From contig CAIWRE010000465.1 in assembly GCA_903914985.1 (NCBI GenBank), positions 1 to 6,273 of the forward strand: a stretch of DNA of 6,273 nt, in the 5' to 3' direction. Each line of letters starts with the position of its first letter. Position 1 is the stretch's first letter. Source of the DNA: an uncultured beta proteobacterium (GTDB lineage Bacteria > Pseudomonadota > Gammaproteobacteria > Burkholderiales > Burkholderiaceae_C). Positions 1-6,164 of the stretch are shown one piece after another. A program made the position numbers and the translations under genes. The notes beneath the pieces are model-generated. The model had not been told where the DNA came from, searched no databases, and saw only the letters and a list, made by a program, of their open reading frames with translations.

Positions 1-82
1 AGAGCGCAATGCCCAATCCATGCAGCGCCCTCGCCAATTCGACGATACCGGTTTTGTCCGAGACGGAGAGCAGTGCATTCAT
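1..82 (-). CDS. purH: PurH, bifunctional AICAR transformylase / IMP cyclohydrolase (N-terminal fragment)
   Basis: Only the first 27 codons and one extra base lie in the window; the gene continues past position 1. The fragment begins MNALLSVSDKTGIVELARAL, which matches the start of PurH, where the ALLSVSDKTGIVEFA-like strand opens the IMP cyclohydrolase (MGS-like) domain. PurH is a cytoplasmic enzyme that formylates AICAR with 10-formyl-tetrahydrofolate and then closes the ring to give IMP, the last two steps of de novo purine synthesis. The ATG at 80-82 overlaps the fis stop codon (ATGA), so translation is probably coupled to fis; no good Shine-Dalgarno sequence precedes it (nearest is a GGA about 12 nt upstream). 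The start is supported by homology, since the conserved strand begins at residue 3. The fis-purH order is, from memory, common in betaproteobacteria. The identification rests on a short stretch but a distinctive one. Confidence 0.88.
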   Translation of the reverse strand, partial: MNALLSVSDKTGIVELARALHGLGIAL

Positions 83-312
83 AAGAGCTGGTGTTCCAAT
101 AGTTTTTTGCGAAGGGTATTGCGGTTCAAGCCCAGCCATTTGGCGGCCTTGGACTGGTTGTTGTCGGACGCGACCATGACCATTTCAAGCAAGGGTTTTT
201 CCACGGCACGCACCAGCATGTCGTGCATGCCATGGGGCTCCAGGCCGTCGAGGTCGCGCAGGTAAGCCTCCAGGCTTGCGCGCACACATTCGTCGAGTTG
301 TTGTTTGCTCAT
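79..312 (-). CDS. fis: Fis family DNA-binding protein (short betaproteobacterial form)
   Basis: A 77-residue protein with the Fis C-terminal helix-turn-helix at about residues 51-72 (NNQSKAAKWLGLNRNTLRKK). Before it are two helices (about 7-20 and 29-47) that in Fis form the dimer core. Fis is a homodimeric nucleoid protein that bends DNA and tunes rRNA, tRNA and many other promoters. E. coli Fis has 98 residues. This one lacks roughly the first 20, which in E. coli form the beta-hairpin arms used to activate site-specific invertases; short Fis proteins are usual in betaproteobacteria. The dusB-fis pairing is the same as in E. coli and supports the identity. The ATG overlaps the dusB stop by 4 nt (ATGA) and has its own GGAG 8 nt upstream. 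The stop in turn overlaps the purH start. The family call is firm; whether its targets match those of enteric Fis cannot be read from sequence. Confidence 0.92.
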   Translation of the reverse strand: MSKQQLDECVRASLEAYLRDLDGLEPHGMHDMLVRAVEKPLLEMVMVASDNNQSKAAKWLGLNRNTLRKKLLEHQLL

Positions 313-1382
313 ACCGCCAACTCCATCGCTGAGGCGTCTGCCAGACGCCCGATATCGTCCACCTTGCCCGTTTCACCGCGCTGACGCGCGGGTATGCGGT
401 CCATCTGCATGTTGAGGTCGTCCAAATAATGGGCTACGGCCGTCAGCTGGCTAGCGCTGTCCTGCAAGGAATTCATCTGTTGACGAAAAGTCTCACCGCC
501 GGGCAGGCTATGCACATACCAACCAATGTGTTTGCGCGCGCTACGTACACCAATGAACTCGCCATACAGGCTGTAGTGGTCATGCAAATGCTCCACCAAT
601 AGCCGCTTGACTTCGCTGACCAGTGGCGGTGCGAGGTGCTCGCCGGTCTCCAAAAAATGGGCAATTTCGCGAAAAATCCAGGGCTGGCCCTGGGCTGCGC
701 GCCCGATCATGATGGCATCGGCGCCTGTGCCTTGCAGCACCTCGCGCGCTTTTTCAGGGCTGGTGATGTCGCCATTGGCCACCACCGGAATACGCAGAGC
801 AGCCTTCACTGTTGCAATCGTGTCGTATTCAGCGTCACCCTTGTAGCCCTGCTCGCGCGTGCGTCCATGCACCGTGACCATCTGCACACCAGCGTCTTGG
901 GCGTCCAGGGCAATCGACAAGGCATTTTTATGGCTCTGGCACCAGCCGGTGCGCATTTTGAGCGTGACCGGCACGTTGGACGGAGCGCAGGCTTGCACCA
1001 CCGCCTCAATGATGGACAGCGCCAGGGACTCGTCTTGCATGAGGGCGGAGCCCGCCCATTTGTTGCAGACTTTCTTGGCAGGGCAGCCCATGTTGATGTC
1101 GATGATTTGCGCCCCCCGGTCCACGTTGTAGCGCGCGGCGTCCGCCATCATGGCGGCGTCGGTGCCCGCGATTTGCACCGCAATCGGGCCCGGCTCTCCG
1201 TCGTGGTTGGCGCGGCGCGAGGTCTTGAGTGTGTTCCACAAATCAGGGCGCGAAGTCACCATTTCGCTGACCGCGTATCCCGCACCCAAGCGTTTACAGA
1301 GTTGGCGAAACGGACGATCTGTCACACCGGCCATCGGCGCGACAAACAGATTGTTGTCTAAAGCATAGGGACCGATGAACAT
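309..1382 (-). CDS. dusB: tRNA-dihydrouridine synthase B
   Basis: A 357-residue flavoenzyme that reduces specific uridines to dihydrouridine in the tRNA D-loop, using FMN and NADPH (E. coli DusB acts at U17). The FMN-binding TIM barrel carries the family signatures in order: APMAGVTDRPFR at 15-26, VSEMV at 38-42, the active-site segment DINMGCPAKKV at 95-105 with catalytic Cys100, LKMRTGW at 141-147, VHGRTREQ at 171-178, NGDI at 203-206, and the phosphate-binding MIGRAAQG at 225-232. The helical C-terminal domain with ARKHIGWY at 282-289 is typical of DusB. It is longer than E. coli DusB (321 residues) because of a C-terminal tail of about 30 residues after residue 327 that looks poorly ordered. 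The start is fixed by alignment (MFIGPYALDNNLFVAPMAG matches the usual DusB N-terminus), although no Shine-Dalgarno sequence precedes it. It is the first gene of dusB-fis-purH and overlaps fis by 4 nt. Confidence 0.95.
   Translation of the reverse strand: MFIGPYALDNNLFVAPMAGVTDRPFRQLCKRLGAGYAVSEMVTSRPDLWNTLKTSRRANHDGEPGPIAVQIAGTDAAMMADAARYNVDRGAQIIDINMGCPAKKVCNKWAGSALMQDESLALSIIEAVVQACAPSNVPVTLKMRTGWCQSHKNALSIALDAQDAGVQMVTVHGRTREQGYKGDAEYDTIATVKAALRIPVVANGDITSPEKAREVLQGTGADAIMIGRAAQGQPWIFREIAHFLETGEHLAPPLVSEVKRLLVEHLHDHYSLYGEFIGVRSARKHIGWYVHSLPGGETFRQQMNSLQDSASQLTAVAHYLDDLNMQMDRIPARQRGETGKVDDIGRLADASAMELAV
321..324 (-). promoter_or_regulatory. Shine-Dalgarno sequence for fis
   Basis: GGAG on the minus strand, 8 nt before the fis ATG and inside the last codons of dusB. 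It indicates that fis can be initiated on its own as well as by coupling to dusB. Confidence 0.55.
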
Positions 1383-1427
1383 GGAGTGAGGAGGGCGAAT
1401 AATGGGGTCCGACGCGGCGGGGAGTGG

Positions 1428-1433
1428 ATTCTA
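1428..1433 (-). promoter_or_regulatory. Candidate -10 element of the dusB-fis-purH promoter
   Basis: On the minus strand the divergent intergenic region contains TAGAAT, one mismatch from the sigma-70 consensus TATAAT, about 45 nt before the dusB ATG. Initiation near 1420 would give a leader of roughly 40 nt. No convincing -35 hexamer sits at 16-18 nt; the nearest partial match, CTGCCA, is 20 nt upstream. The call is based on pattern and position only. Confidence 0.4.
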
Positions 1434-1490
1434 ACTGCCTCATATTTCAGCAGTGGCAGATTGATGGCGCGGTGCCGGACAAGCGTTACC

Positions 1491-1496
1491 TATACT
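1491..1496 (+). promoter_or_regulatory. Possible -10 element for the yqaA-family gene
   Basis: TATACT on the plus strand ends 9 nt before the preferred ATG at 1506. If used, transcription would start at about 1503 and the mRNA would be almost leaderless. No -35 is seen at normal spacing (TTGATG at 1461-1466 is 24 nt away), so the support is weak. Confidence 0.2.
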
Positions 1497-1505
1497 GGTT
1501 TCACC

Positions 1506-1982
1506 ATGGAAGCACTTCTGCAAACCGTCCTCCACCTGCTGGCCTTGCCTGAATACGGATTGACTACCGTCTTCGTCGTTTCATTCCTGTCAGCCACATT
1601 GCTTCCCCTGGGTTCAGAGCCTGCCGTGCTGGGTCTGATTCAAATCAATCCATCCCAGTACTGGCCCGTGATTTTTGTCGCCACGATCGGCAACACCCTG
1701 GGCGGCGCATTGGACTGGTGGATGGGTTACGGCGCAAACCAAATTTCGCGCCATGACGCCCCGAATTCCGCCCATGGCCGCGCCCTGACCTGGCTGGTGA
1801 AGCTCGGGCCCAAGGCGTGCCTGTTGGGATGGCTGCCGATTGTGGGCGACCCCCTGTGCTCCATCGCAGGCTGGCTCAAACTCCCGTTTTGGCCCTGCTT
1901 CACTTACATGCTGATTGGCAAATTTTTTCGCTACGTCGTCATGACGGCTGCGTTTTTTGGCAGCCTGCAATGGCTGACCTGA
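1506..1982 (+). CDS. YqaA-family small inner-membrane protein
   Basis: From the ATG at 1506 this gives 158 residues, a usual size for YqaA proteins, which are distant relatives of the DedA/VTT membrane family. Visible family marks are SATLLPLGSEPAVLG at 29-43, IGNTLGGALDWWMGYG at 61-76, the WLPIVGDPLC block at 109-118 followed by AGWLKLP at 121-127, and the C-terminal GKFFRY at 138-143. Hydrophobic segments lie at about 20-44, 52-70, 103-122 and 129-152, so it should sit in the inner membrane. Its biochemical role is not established; DedA relatives are linked to lipid translocation and proton-motive-force homeostasis, but that should not be assumed here. In-frame upstream starts at 1464 (ATG) and 1386 (GTG) would add 14 or 40 residues without family resemblance, and none of the three starts has a clear ribosome site. 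It diverges from dusB and converges on ccmI with a 24-bp gap. Confidence 0.85.
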   Translation: MEALLQTVLHLLALPEYGLTTVFVVSFLSATLLPLGSEPAVLGLIQINPSQYWPVIFVATIGNTLGGALDWWMGYGANQISRHDAPNSAHGRALTWLVKLGPKACLLGWLPIVGDPLCSIAGWLKLPFWPCFTYMLIGKFFRYVVMTAAFFGSLQWLT

Positions 1983-2006
1983 AAGCAGTGGTGGCCCGGG
2001 ATGAGC

Positions 2007-3197
2007 TCAGGGCTCGCGTGCAGACTTGATTTCCAGCGCAATACCCTGGCTTCCCATAGCCACGGGGCCGACTTGGCCGACCAGATCACCCGGTTGCGCA
2101 ATGGCATCCCCTGACTTGCTAATGCGCGCCGCCACAATCACTTGGGCGGACGAGGACAAAGGCATGGAGGGCGACATCGACTTGCTGTCATCCAAGGTGA
2201 ACCGGTACGGCAGATCTTTGACCTGAATGCGCAGTGCAGCCAGCGGCATGCGGCCACCATTGGCCGGCCGGGCAAAGATAAACACGGTGTCCTGGGGGCT
2301 GGTGCGCGACAGCAGTGCCGCAGCCACACTGACCGTGCCGCCGACCGTAGCTTCCGGGCCCGTTTTCACCGCAGCAGCCGAGGCCTGAGGTGCTGCGGCG
2401 GGTGCTACCGTGGCTTGCGGTGTCACCGGCGATGCAGGCAGCCCTGCACGGCTACGGGCCTCTTGCAGGCTGGCGACCACCCGCTGTACCAGAGCGTTGT
2501 CCGCAGGCCCGACACGCTCAACCTCGCTCCAGTATTTCACGGCTTGCGCGAAGTCCTGACGCACAAAGGCATCGGTGCCCGCAAGCGCCAGGCCTTTGAT
2601 GTTGGCCGGATCGATCGCCAGCGCTTGTTTGATCAGCTTGATGGGCTCGCCCGCCAGGCTGTGTTTGTTTTTGACGCCTAGCGCGTCGGCGTAGTCCACC
2701 AAAACGGCGGGGTCGTCTTTTCGCAGGGCAATGGCATGCGCATAAGCGTCCAGCGCATCGTCCGTGCGTTCCATCACACTGTAGGACCGCGCCAGCATGG
2801 CCCAGCCTTCACCGTCGCTGGGATCCTTCTTCAAGCGCTCGGCTAGTTGGTCCACCATCGCGATGATTTGTGCGGAGTTCGGTTGAGCCGCACCCTCGCC
2901 TTCAGCGGCCATTTGCGCTTCCAGTGCGGGCACGGCCGTGAACCAATAACCAGCCGCTGCAAGCAGCACAATGCCCGAGGCCAAACCGGCCAACAAGCGG
3001 CCGGACATCTTGCGGGGCACCGCTGCGACCGGTTCGTCCGCAGATTCGTGCAACACCCTATCCAATAAGCGACGCTCGAGCGCGGCGGTCTGGCGCTCAA
3101 AATCTGCTGTCGCTATTGCGCCCGCTGCATGCTGGTCTTTCAGTTCGGCCAGCTGGCGCTTAAAGGGCGTGATCATGGATTGAAGGGCTGCGGACAT
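2007..3197 (-). CDS. ccmI: CcmI, TPR apocytochrome c chaperone of cytochrome c maturation (lacks first membrane helix)
   Basis: A 396-residue protein. Residues 12-50 form a charged, probably coiled-coil segment (RQLAELKDQHAAGAI...TAALERRLLDRVL) like the cytoplasmic loop of CcmI. One membrane helix follows at about 67-89. A periplasmic TPR region spans about 107-245 (GWAMLARSYSVMERTDDALDAY is a clear repeat). Then come an Ala/Pro/Val-rich linker at about 252-285 and a beta-rich C-terminal domain at about 286-396, as in other CcmI/NrfG-like proteins. CcmI holds the C-terminus of apocytochrome c and passes it to the CcmF/CcmH heme ligation complex. Unusually, the first of the two N-terminal membrane helices of canonical CcmI is absent. 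The 42 nt between the ccmH stop and this start cannot encode it, and ccmH ends naturally. An AGGA 11 nt upstream supports the ATG. It is the last ccm gene, and no terminator hairpin with a T-run is seen after it. Confidence 0.88.
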   Translation of the reverse strand: MSAALQSMITPFKRQLAELKDQHAAGAIATADFERQTAALERRLLDRVLHESADEPVAAVPRKMSGRLLAGLASGIVLLAAAGYWFTAVPALEAQMAAEGEGAAQPNSAQIIAMVDQLAERLKKDPSDGEGWAMLARSYSVMERTDDALDAYAHAIALRKDDPAVLVDYADALGVKNKHSLAGEPIKLIKQALAIDPANIKGLALAGTDAFVRQDFAQAVKYWSEVERVGPADNALVQRVVASLQEARSRAGLPASPVTPQATVAPAAAPQASAAAVKTGPEATVGGTVSVAAALLSRTSPQDTVFIFARPANGGRMPLAALRIQVKDLPYRFTLDDSKSMSPSMPLSSSAQVIVAARISKSGDAIAQPGDLVGQVGPVAMGSQGIALEIKSAREP

Positions 3198-3208
3198 TGT
3201 TGCGTTTT

Positions 3209-3212
3209 TCCT
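3209..3212 (-). promoter_or_regulatory. Probable ribosome-binding site of ccmI
   Basis: AGGA on the minus strand, 11 nt before the ccmI ATG, inside the only real gap (42 nt) of the ccm cluster. The spacing is rather long, so initiation may be modest. It is the best ribosome site near this start and argues that the short N-terminus is the one used. Confidence 0.45.
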
Positions 3213-3239
3213 GGGGTAATGGGGCGGGCAGCGCGCAAC

Positions 3240-3686
3240 TCAGGCGTTGGCATCCGGCTCTTCGGGTTCAAACGCGTTGGCGTCCATGCGACTGCGACGG
3301 CGCAGCACGACAAACAACGCGCCCAATCCGATCACCACCATCGCAGCCGGGCCGACCCACAGCAAGGCGGTCTGGGCTTTAAAGGGTGGGCGGTACAGCA
3401 CAAAGTCGCCGTAGCGGGCCGTCATGTAATCGGTAATTTCTTGCTCTGATTTGCCTGCCAGCAGCATTTCTCTCACCTGCTTGCGCAAATCAACGGCCAA
3501 CTCGGCGTGTGAATCGGCAATGGTCTGGTTTTGGCACACCAGGCAGCGCAGCTCGCTGGAAATCGCCATCATGCGGGCTTCGAGCGCCGGGTTGTCGCTG
3601 GCGGGCGCAGCATCACCGGCCCAGGCTGCGCTCTGTAATAAAACAGCGGCACCCAACACAAACGCTTGCAACATTCGCTTAACCAT
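3240..3686 (-). CDS. ccmH: CcmH, thiol-disulfide protein of cytochrome c maturation
   Basis: A 148-residue membrane-anchored periplasmic protein. A signal sequence covers residues 1-23 (KR, then a hydrophobic core, cleavage expected after AWA). The family's redox motif LRCLVCQNQ is at 46-54 with Cys48 and Cys51, followed by SIADSHAELAVDLR-like sequence, a three-helix fold, and YMTARYGDFVLYRPP at 87-101. A single membrane helix at about 106-128 is followed by RRRSR and an acidic cytoplasmic tail. CcmH, with CcmG, keeps the CXXCH cysteines of apocytochrome c reduced for heme attachment and works in complex with CcmF and CcmI. It is the short, stand-alone form, not the E. coli CcmH fused to a CcmI-like part. 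It overlaps ccmG by 8 nt. The ATG at 3686 is preferred over Met5 (3674) because GAGGA lies 6 nt upstream of it and because it supplies the basic residues of the signal sequence. Confidence 0.95.
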   Translation of the reverse strand: MVKRMLQAFVLGAAVLLQSAAWAGDAAPASDNPALEARMMAISSELRCLVCQNQTIADSHAELAVDLRKQVREMLLAGKSEQEITDYMTARYGDFVLYRPPFKAQTALLWVGPAAMVVIGLGALFVVLRRRSRMDANAFEPEEPDANA

Positions 3687-4209
3687 TGAGTTTCCTCACC
3701 AAGGGTTCGATTTTTGTGCGGATGACCTCAGGTGTGATGGGGCCGATTTGTTTAAAGCGCACGACGCCCTGGCGGTCGATGATGAAGGTCTCCGGCACGC
3801 CATAGACACCGTAATCTATGCCCACCCGCCCATCAAAGTCTGAAATCGAAGCGGTATACGGATTGCCAAAATCTGCCAGCCACTTTTGACCCGCCGCGGC
3901 TTTGTCTTTGTAATTCAGGCCATAGATCGGCAGCATCTTGGATTTGGCAAACTCGACCAGAAGCGGATGTTCTTCACGGCAGGCCACGCACCAGGAGGCC
4001 CAGACATTGAGCATCCACACCTGACCGAGCAAGTCGTCGCGGCGAATGGTTTGCCGGGGATCGTCCAAGCGCGCTAACGCAAAGGCCGGTGCCGGTTTGC
4101 CGATCAAGGGCGATGGAACTTCTTTCGGGTCTAAATGCAGCCCGGCACCCAGAAATAGGACGAGCACCAAGAAAATGCCCATGGGCAGCAAAAATTTGAG
4201 GTATTTCAT
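3679..4209 (-). CDS. ccmG: CcmG/DsbE, periplasmic thioredoxin-like thiol:disulfide oxidoreductase
   Basis: A 176-residue protein with an N-terminal signal anchor (membrane helix about residues 5-23) and a periplasmic thioredoxin fold. The redox site WCVAC is at 73-77 (Cys74, Cys77) within LNVWASWCVACREEHP. The cis-proline loop GVPETFIID is at 137-145, and a Gly-Val-Tyr-Gly stretch precedes it, as in DsbE. CcmG takes electrons from DsbD/CcdA-type transporters and reduces the CXXCH disulfide of apocytochrome c or of CcmH before heme ligation. The ATG at 4209 overlaps the ccmF stop (ATGA) and has GGGAG 7 nt upstream. An open frame continues to an ATG at 4299, but the extra 30 residues overlap ccmF by 94 nt and resemble no family N-terminus, so the shorter form is chosen. 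The 3' end overlaps ccmH by 8 nt. Confidence 0.95.
   Translation of the reverse strand: MKYLKFLLPMGIFLVLVLFLGAGLHLDPKEVPSPLIGKPAPAFALARLDDPRQTIRRDDLLGQVWMLNVWASWCVACREEHPLLVEFAKSKMLPIYGLNYKDKAAAGQKWLADFGNPYTASISDFDGRVGIDYGVYGVPETFIIDRQGVVRFKQIGPITPEVIRTKIEPLVRKLNG
3693..3697 (-). promoter_or_regulatory. Shine-Dalgarno sequence deciding the ccmH start
   Basis: GAGGA on the minus strand, 6 nt before the ATG at 3684-3686, within the final codons of ccmG. It is the best-placed ribosome site in the window and selects Met1 of ccmH over the in-frame Met5. Confidence 0.7.
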
Positions 4210-6164
4210 GCCGTCGCTCCCGCTTTGCGGCGGTACCGGCGGTCGGTGACAGCGAGCAAACCACCCAGCGCCATTAACAAGCAACCACCCCAGATCCAAT
4301 CAATAAAGGGCTTGACGTACACCCGCACGATCCACGCCCCGCCCTCCACTTCTTCGCCTAGCGACACATACAAGTCACGGGTCACGCCCGCGTCAATGGC
4401 GGCTTCGGTCATGGGGTTTTGCTGCACGCGGTACACCCGCTTTTCGGGCCGCATCTCCATCGGCGTGCCGCCGTTGTGCGCGACCTGCATTTGGCCTTGC
4501 ATGGCCATGTAGTTCGGTCCTTTGCGCTCGGTCACCCCGCCAAAAGTAAAGGTATAGCCCCGCACTGTCGTGGTGTCGCCGACCGCCATCTTCACATCGC
4601 GTTCCACCTCGTAAGTCTTGACCATCACCACGCCAAAACAAAAAGCCGCAATGCCCAGGTGCGCCACCATCATGCCCACCAAAGCACGGGGTATTTGACG
4701 CGCTTTGGCAGGGGCATCCGCCCATGCTGAACCGGCAGGATGCACGCGCTCCCACACATCGGTGGCCACGGAGGCGGCCACCCAGTAGGCCATCATCAGT
4801 CCCAAGGTCGATACCAGCCGGACTTCGCCCGCCAACGCACCGGTCGCAAGCGACGCAATCAGGGTCACACCAGCGGCCCAACGCAAACGCAGGGCCAGAG
4901 ACGGCAACTCTGTTTCCTTCCACCGAGCCAGCGGCCCCAGGCCCATTAAAAATACCGTGGGTGCCATCAACGGCATGAAGACCGCATCGAAATAAGGCGG
5001 GCCGACCGAAATCTTTCCCATGCCCAATGCATCCAGCAGCAAGGGATACAAAGTGCCCAGCAGCACGGCCAACGCCGCCACCAGCAACAACACGTTATTA
5101 CCAAGAAGAGCCGACTCTTTGGACCACAGGGCAAAGCGCTTGCCGAGCCCCACGGTGGGCGCGCGCCATGCGTACAGCGCGAAGGATGAGCCCACCACCA
5201 CGGTCAAGAACGCCAAAATAAACAGGCCGCGGCGGGGGTCTGTGGCAAAGGCGTGGACCGACGAGAGCACACCGGAGCGCACCAGAAAAGTACCGAGCAG
5301 AGAGAATGAAAACGCCAGAATCGCGAGAAGCACCGTCCACGACTTGAAACTGTTGCGCTTCTCTGTGACGGCCAATGAATGAATGAGTGCGGTGCCGAGC
5401 AACCATGGCATCAACGAGGCGTTTTCCACCGGATCCCAGAACCACCAACCGCCCCAGCCCAGTTCGTAATAGGCCCAGGAGCTACCCAACGCAATGCCGA
5501 TGGTCAGAAACATCCAGGCCACTGTGGTCCACGGACGTGTCCAGCGCGCCCAGGTGGAGTCCAGGTTGCCCCCTAAAAGCGCCGCAATGGCAAACGCAAA
5601 GGCCACTGAAAAACCCACGTAGCCCATGTAGAGCATGGGCGGGTGGATGACCATGCCGGGGTCTTGCAGCAAGGGATTCAAATCCCGCCCATCAGGCGGT
5701 GCGGGCAGCAGGCGCTCAAAGGGGTTGGACGTAAGCAACATGAACAGCAAAAAGCCCACGCTGACCAGCCCCATGACCGCCAGGATGCGTGCCACCACCG
5801 GCTGCGGCAAATGGCGGCTGAACCAGGCGACGGCCAACGTCCACAGACACAGCATTTGCACCCACAGCAACAGTGAGCCCTCGTGCCCGCCCCACACAGC
5901 GGCGATCCGGTATTGCAGGGGCAAAGCACTGTTGGAGTTGGACGCCACATACATCACCGAAAAATCATTGCGCACAAACGAAGCCGTCAAGCACACAAAC
6001 GCAAAGGTGACCAACGCAAACAGGACATAAGCGCCTGGCCGGGCCAGGGCCATCCAGTCGTCGCGGCCGGTGGAAGCGCCGGCTAGCGGCAGCGTGCCAA
6101 GCGCCAAGGCGACGCCCAAGGCCAGCCACAAAGCAAAGTGGCCCAATTCAGGAAGCAATGTCAT
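4206..6164 (-). CDS. ccmF: CcmF, heme lyase subunit of cytochrome c maturation
   Basis: A 652-residue polytopic inner-membrane protein, close to the usual CcmF length, with about 15 hydrophobic segments. It moves heme from holo-CcmE to the reduced CXXCH of apocytochrome c, together with CcmH and CcmI. The tryptophan-rich heme-handling WWD signature is intact at 236-248 (GWGGWWFWDPVEN). Other conserved blocks are YVASNSNSALPLQYR at 72-86, WGGHEGSLLLW at 91-101 and IHPPMLYMGYVG at 173-184. Histidines matching the known E. coli ligands are present: His174 and His304 (periplasmic pair, E. coli 173 and 303), His262 and His502 (membrane pair binding heme b, E. coli 261 and 491). The large periplasmic domain before the final helix spans about 515-620. 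The start overlaps the ccmE stop by 4 nt (ATGA) with only a weak GG-containing leader, suggesting coupling to ccmE; the end overlaps ccmG by 4 nt. No key residue is missing. Confidence 0.97.
   Translation of the reverse strand: MTLLPELGHFALWLALGVALALGTLPLAGASTGRDDWMALARPGAYVLFALVTFAFVCLTASFVRNDFSVMYVASNSNSALPLQYRIAAVWGGHEGSLLLWVQMLCLWTLAVAWFSRHLPQPVVARILAVMGLVSVGFLLFMLLTSNPFERLLPAPPDGRDLNPLLQDPGMVIHPPMLYMGYVGFSVAFAFAIAALLGGNLDSTWARWTRPWTTVAWMFLTIGIALGSSWAYYELGWGGWWFWDPVENASLMPWLLGTALIHSLAVTEKRNSFKSWTVLLAILAFSFSLLGTFLVRSGVLSSVHAFATDPRRGLFILAFLTVVVGSSFALYAWRAPTVGLGKRFALWSKESALLGNNVLLLVAALAVLLGTLYPLLLDALGMGKISVGPPYFDAVFMPLMAPTVFLMGLGPLARWKETELPSLALRLRWAAGVTLIASLATGALAGEVRLVSTLGLMMAYWVAASVATDVWERVHPAGSAWADAPAKARQIPRALVGMMVAHLGIAAFCFGVVMVKTYEVERDVKMAVGDTTTVRGYTFTFGGVTERKGPNYMAMQGQMQVAHNGGTPMEMRPEKRVYRVQQNPMTEAAIDAGVTRDLYVSLGEEVEGGAWIVRVYVKPFIDWIWGGCLLMALGGLLAVTDRRYRRKAGATA
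4217..4221 (-). promoter_or_regulatory. Shine-Dalgarno sequence deciding the ccmG start
   Basis: GGGAG on the minus strand, 7 nt before the ATG at 4207-4209 and inside the last codons of ccmF. It favours the 176-residue CcmG over the 206-residue reading from 4299. Confidence 0.65.

Noticed and set aside
636..1361. Long plus-strand open frame (241 codons) opposite dusB
   Set aside because: It lies entirely antisense to dusB, whose motifs are intact. The translation is rich in His/Arg, has no recognisable domain, and is typical of a high-GC shadow frame.
1402..1434. Ten-codon plus-strand frame (MGSDAAGSGF) preceded by a strong GAGGAGG, a possible leader peptide before yqaA
   Set aside because: The apparent ribosome site is simply the complement of the pyrimidine-rich dusB leader. 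The peptide has no regulatory-codon run, no attenuator hairpin follows, and there is no evidence of plus-strand transcription this far upstream.
1983..2010. Short inverted repeat GCCC...GGGC and palindrome TGAGCTCA at the yqaA/ccmI junction as a terminator
   Set aside because: The stem is only 4 bp with a 12-nt loop and no T-run follows on either strand, so it does not qualify as an intrinsic terminator.
2142..2681. Plus-strand open frame of 179 codons opposite ccmI
   Set aside because: It is antisense to a well-supported CcmI reading frame, with Arg/Gln/His-rich low-quality sequence and no family resemblance.
4210..4299. Upstream extension of ccmG by 30 residues (start at 4299)
   Set aside because: It overlaps ccmF by 94 nt and has no signal-anchor character. 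The ATG at 4209 gives a normal DsbE N-terminus with a good ribosome site.
4393..4923. Minus-strand open frame of 176 codons in another frame inside ccmF
   Set aside because: It sits wholly within the CcmF coding sequence on the same strand, and its Gly/Arg/Cys/His-rich translation is typical of an out-of-frame reading.
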